Shown: in pieces, positions 33,746 to 64,000 of the stretch
How positions within the stretch are numbered: position 1 is the stretch's first letter
Layout: each line of letters opens with the position of its first letter
Origin: Paragorgia papillata
Lineage: Eukaryota > Cnidaria > Anthozoa > Scleralcyonacea > Coralliidae
Assembly (NCBI GenBank): GCA_035771165.1
Contig: JAWNZC010000348.1
Coordinates: 5,258,501-5,322,500, forward strand
Direction: 5' to 3'
DNA: 64,000 nt
Made by a program: the position numbers and the translations under genes
The notes under the pieces: generated by a model
Seen by the model: only the letters and a program-made list of their open reading frames with translations
Databases searched by the model: none
What the model was told of the DNA's origin: nothing

Positions 33746-34998
33746 ATTTGCATAGGAATTTTCTAACCCTTCGAGGAAGGCTAGGCCTCTTGAGCGTCGT
33801 TTATCATGAAAAACATCCGTCCTCTTAGTGAGGCGAGGTCTCGCCAAAAGGACTGCAGGTCCTCCTCTCATAAACCAAAAACAAATTTTACAACGGATTC
33901 GACTGAAAGGCTGAAAGGCGGGATCTCGGCAAATAGGACTAGTTCTATATAAACACTTATTTTTAGACGGTTAGAGAATTGGCCCTAATTCCCGTGACTC
34001 TTTTTTCTATAACACTTATCAATGTTATAACAAACATATCGCAATGCCAACTTAGTACAATTTTTTCGAGCAGGTTCAAATTTACCTCGCTCTGGTCCCA
34101 GAAGAATTGAGATAAGAGAACCCTCTTGGTTACTCACTAGGCAACTTTTAATTTGGAGAAAGTGCGCGGGGAACGATGGGAAAATGGAAGGATTACCCGC
34201 GCGGAACAGAAAGTACCAAGTACATTTGGTTTCAACAACACCGGGAAAACAATACTGAGAGGAGAAAAATAACAAAAAAGATCAAATAAAAGACTACAAG
34301 GAGTTAAAAGCAATTTGTTGCTCGTCGTTGTAATCAGTAAAAAATGCAGTCCAATTCGCATAAACTGTGACGACAGTCACTCATATGCAGTGGCAGCAGT
34401 GCCATTTACTTTGCTTTTGCACGGCATGCGATTTGAAGATAGAGCAATTAAAGTTTAAGACTGAAGAAAATACTACTTATTGAAGAAACTTACGAGAGGA
34501 AATTGCAAAGAACACGTTGAGTAATGAACAATTTTAAAACTCATAGAACGTATTTATATATTTAACAACTAAAAGATGTAGCACTACAAAATAATATTCA
34601 TTTGAGTTTTACTGCCTAACTCTAAGTAATCCTACTTTCACATTCGTTAAAAACGGGAAAAAATTCCGTTAACAAATACAACCTAAACCTTAAAAATACT
34701 TTTCTAAATTCAAATGACTTAACATACTATTAAAAAATTACTAAATACATGCTAAAAACAGGTTTACGTCACACAATCTGCTCATCGTAAAAAACTCTAA
34801 AAATATTCCCACAAGTGTCCTTTTCGCGATATCCATGACCGTTAATTCAGTACTATATATTCATTCCAGAATACCGCTGTACGGAATACGCGACAACACC
34901 AAGTTATATTAAGCATGCATTAACTTGCAAGAACTCAACAGGTATAATATCATCTACGATTCCAAGGCGACAAAAGTTCAAGCCATTCGGAGATATTG
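33746..34998. other. Intergenic / probable integrin 3' UTR
   Basis: The part nearest 34998 follows the integrin stop codon on the minus strand and must include its 3' UTR. No clear polyadenylation site was chosen. Further left nothing was recognised. Confidence 0.45.
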
Positions 34999-63986
<28,988 letters not shown>

Positions 63987-64000
63987 CTGCAATAAAAATA

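Overview
The window is animal nuclear DNA, most likely from an anthozoan cnidarian (stony coral or sea anemone type). It is AT-rich, with many short exons in long introns with GT..AG borders, and is packed with small inverted-repeat transposons, SINEs, LINE tails and simple repeats. Species is inferred from gene types and repeat style only.

Three protein-coding genes can be reconstructed exon by exon, all on the minus strand. (1) Positions 584-11781 hold the first ten coding exons of CCDC47, an ER membrane protein; the C-terminal exons lie beyond the left edge. (2) Positions 12975-26667 hold a complete eleven-exon secreted/lysosomal beta-galactosidase of family GH35. (3) Positions 34999-63986 hold the last 21 coding exons of an integrin alpha subunit, from a late beta-propeller repeat to the transmembrane helix and a short tail with a GFFNR motif; the N-terminal half lies beyond the right edge. 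All exon joins were checked for reading phase and each model stays open to its expected end. The genes have no evident common function.

The remainder is mobile DNA. The 26.7-34.9 kb interval between the galactosidase and integrin genes holds a broken Helitron coding region, a minisatellite, and three copies of a Mutator-like miniature element with perfect 9-bp target duplications. Introns carry a hAT miniature element with an 8-bp duplication, a group of palindromic elements with TAA/TTA duplications and related tips, several Tc1/mariner-type elements at TA, two 5S-rRNA-derived SINEs, tRNA-like inverted SINE pairs, and three or more dead LINE 3' ends.

The most unusual items are: a 1.17-kb TA-flanked element (8471-9643) in CCDC47 intron 1 that carries an intact small BEN-domain-like gene but no transposase; a candidate alternative-splicing pair in the integrin thigh domain (54265-54457 versus 54396-54457 plus 52569-52726), where both routes keep frame and encode related segments; two Mutator-like elements in opposite orientation separated by one shared target duplication; and several transposons or arrays lying within 6-20 bases of functional splice donors.
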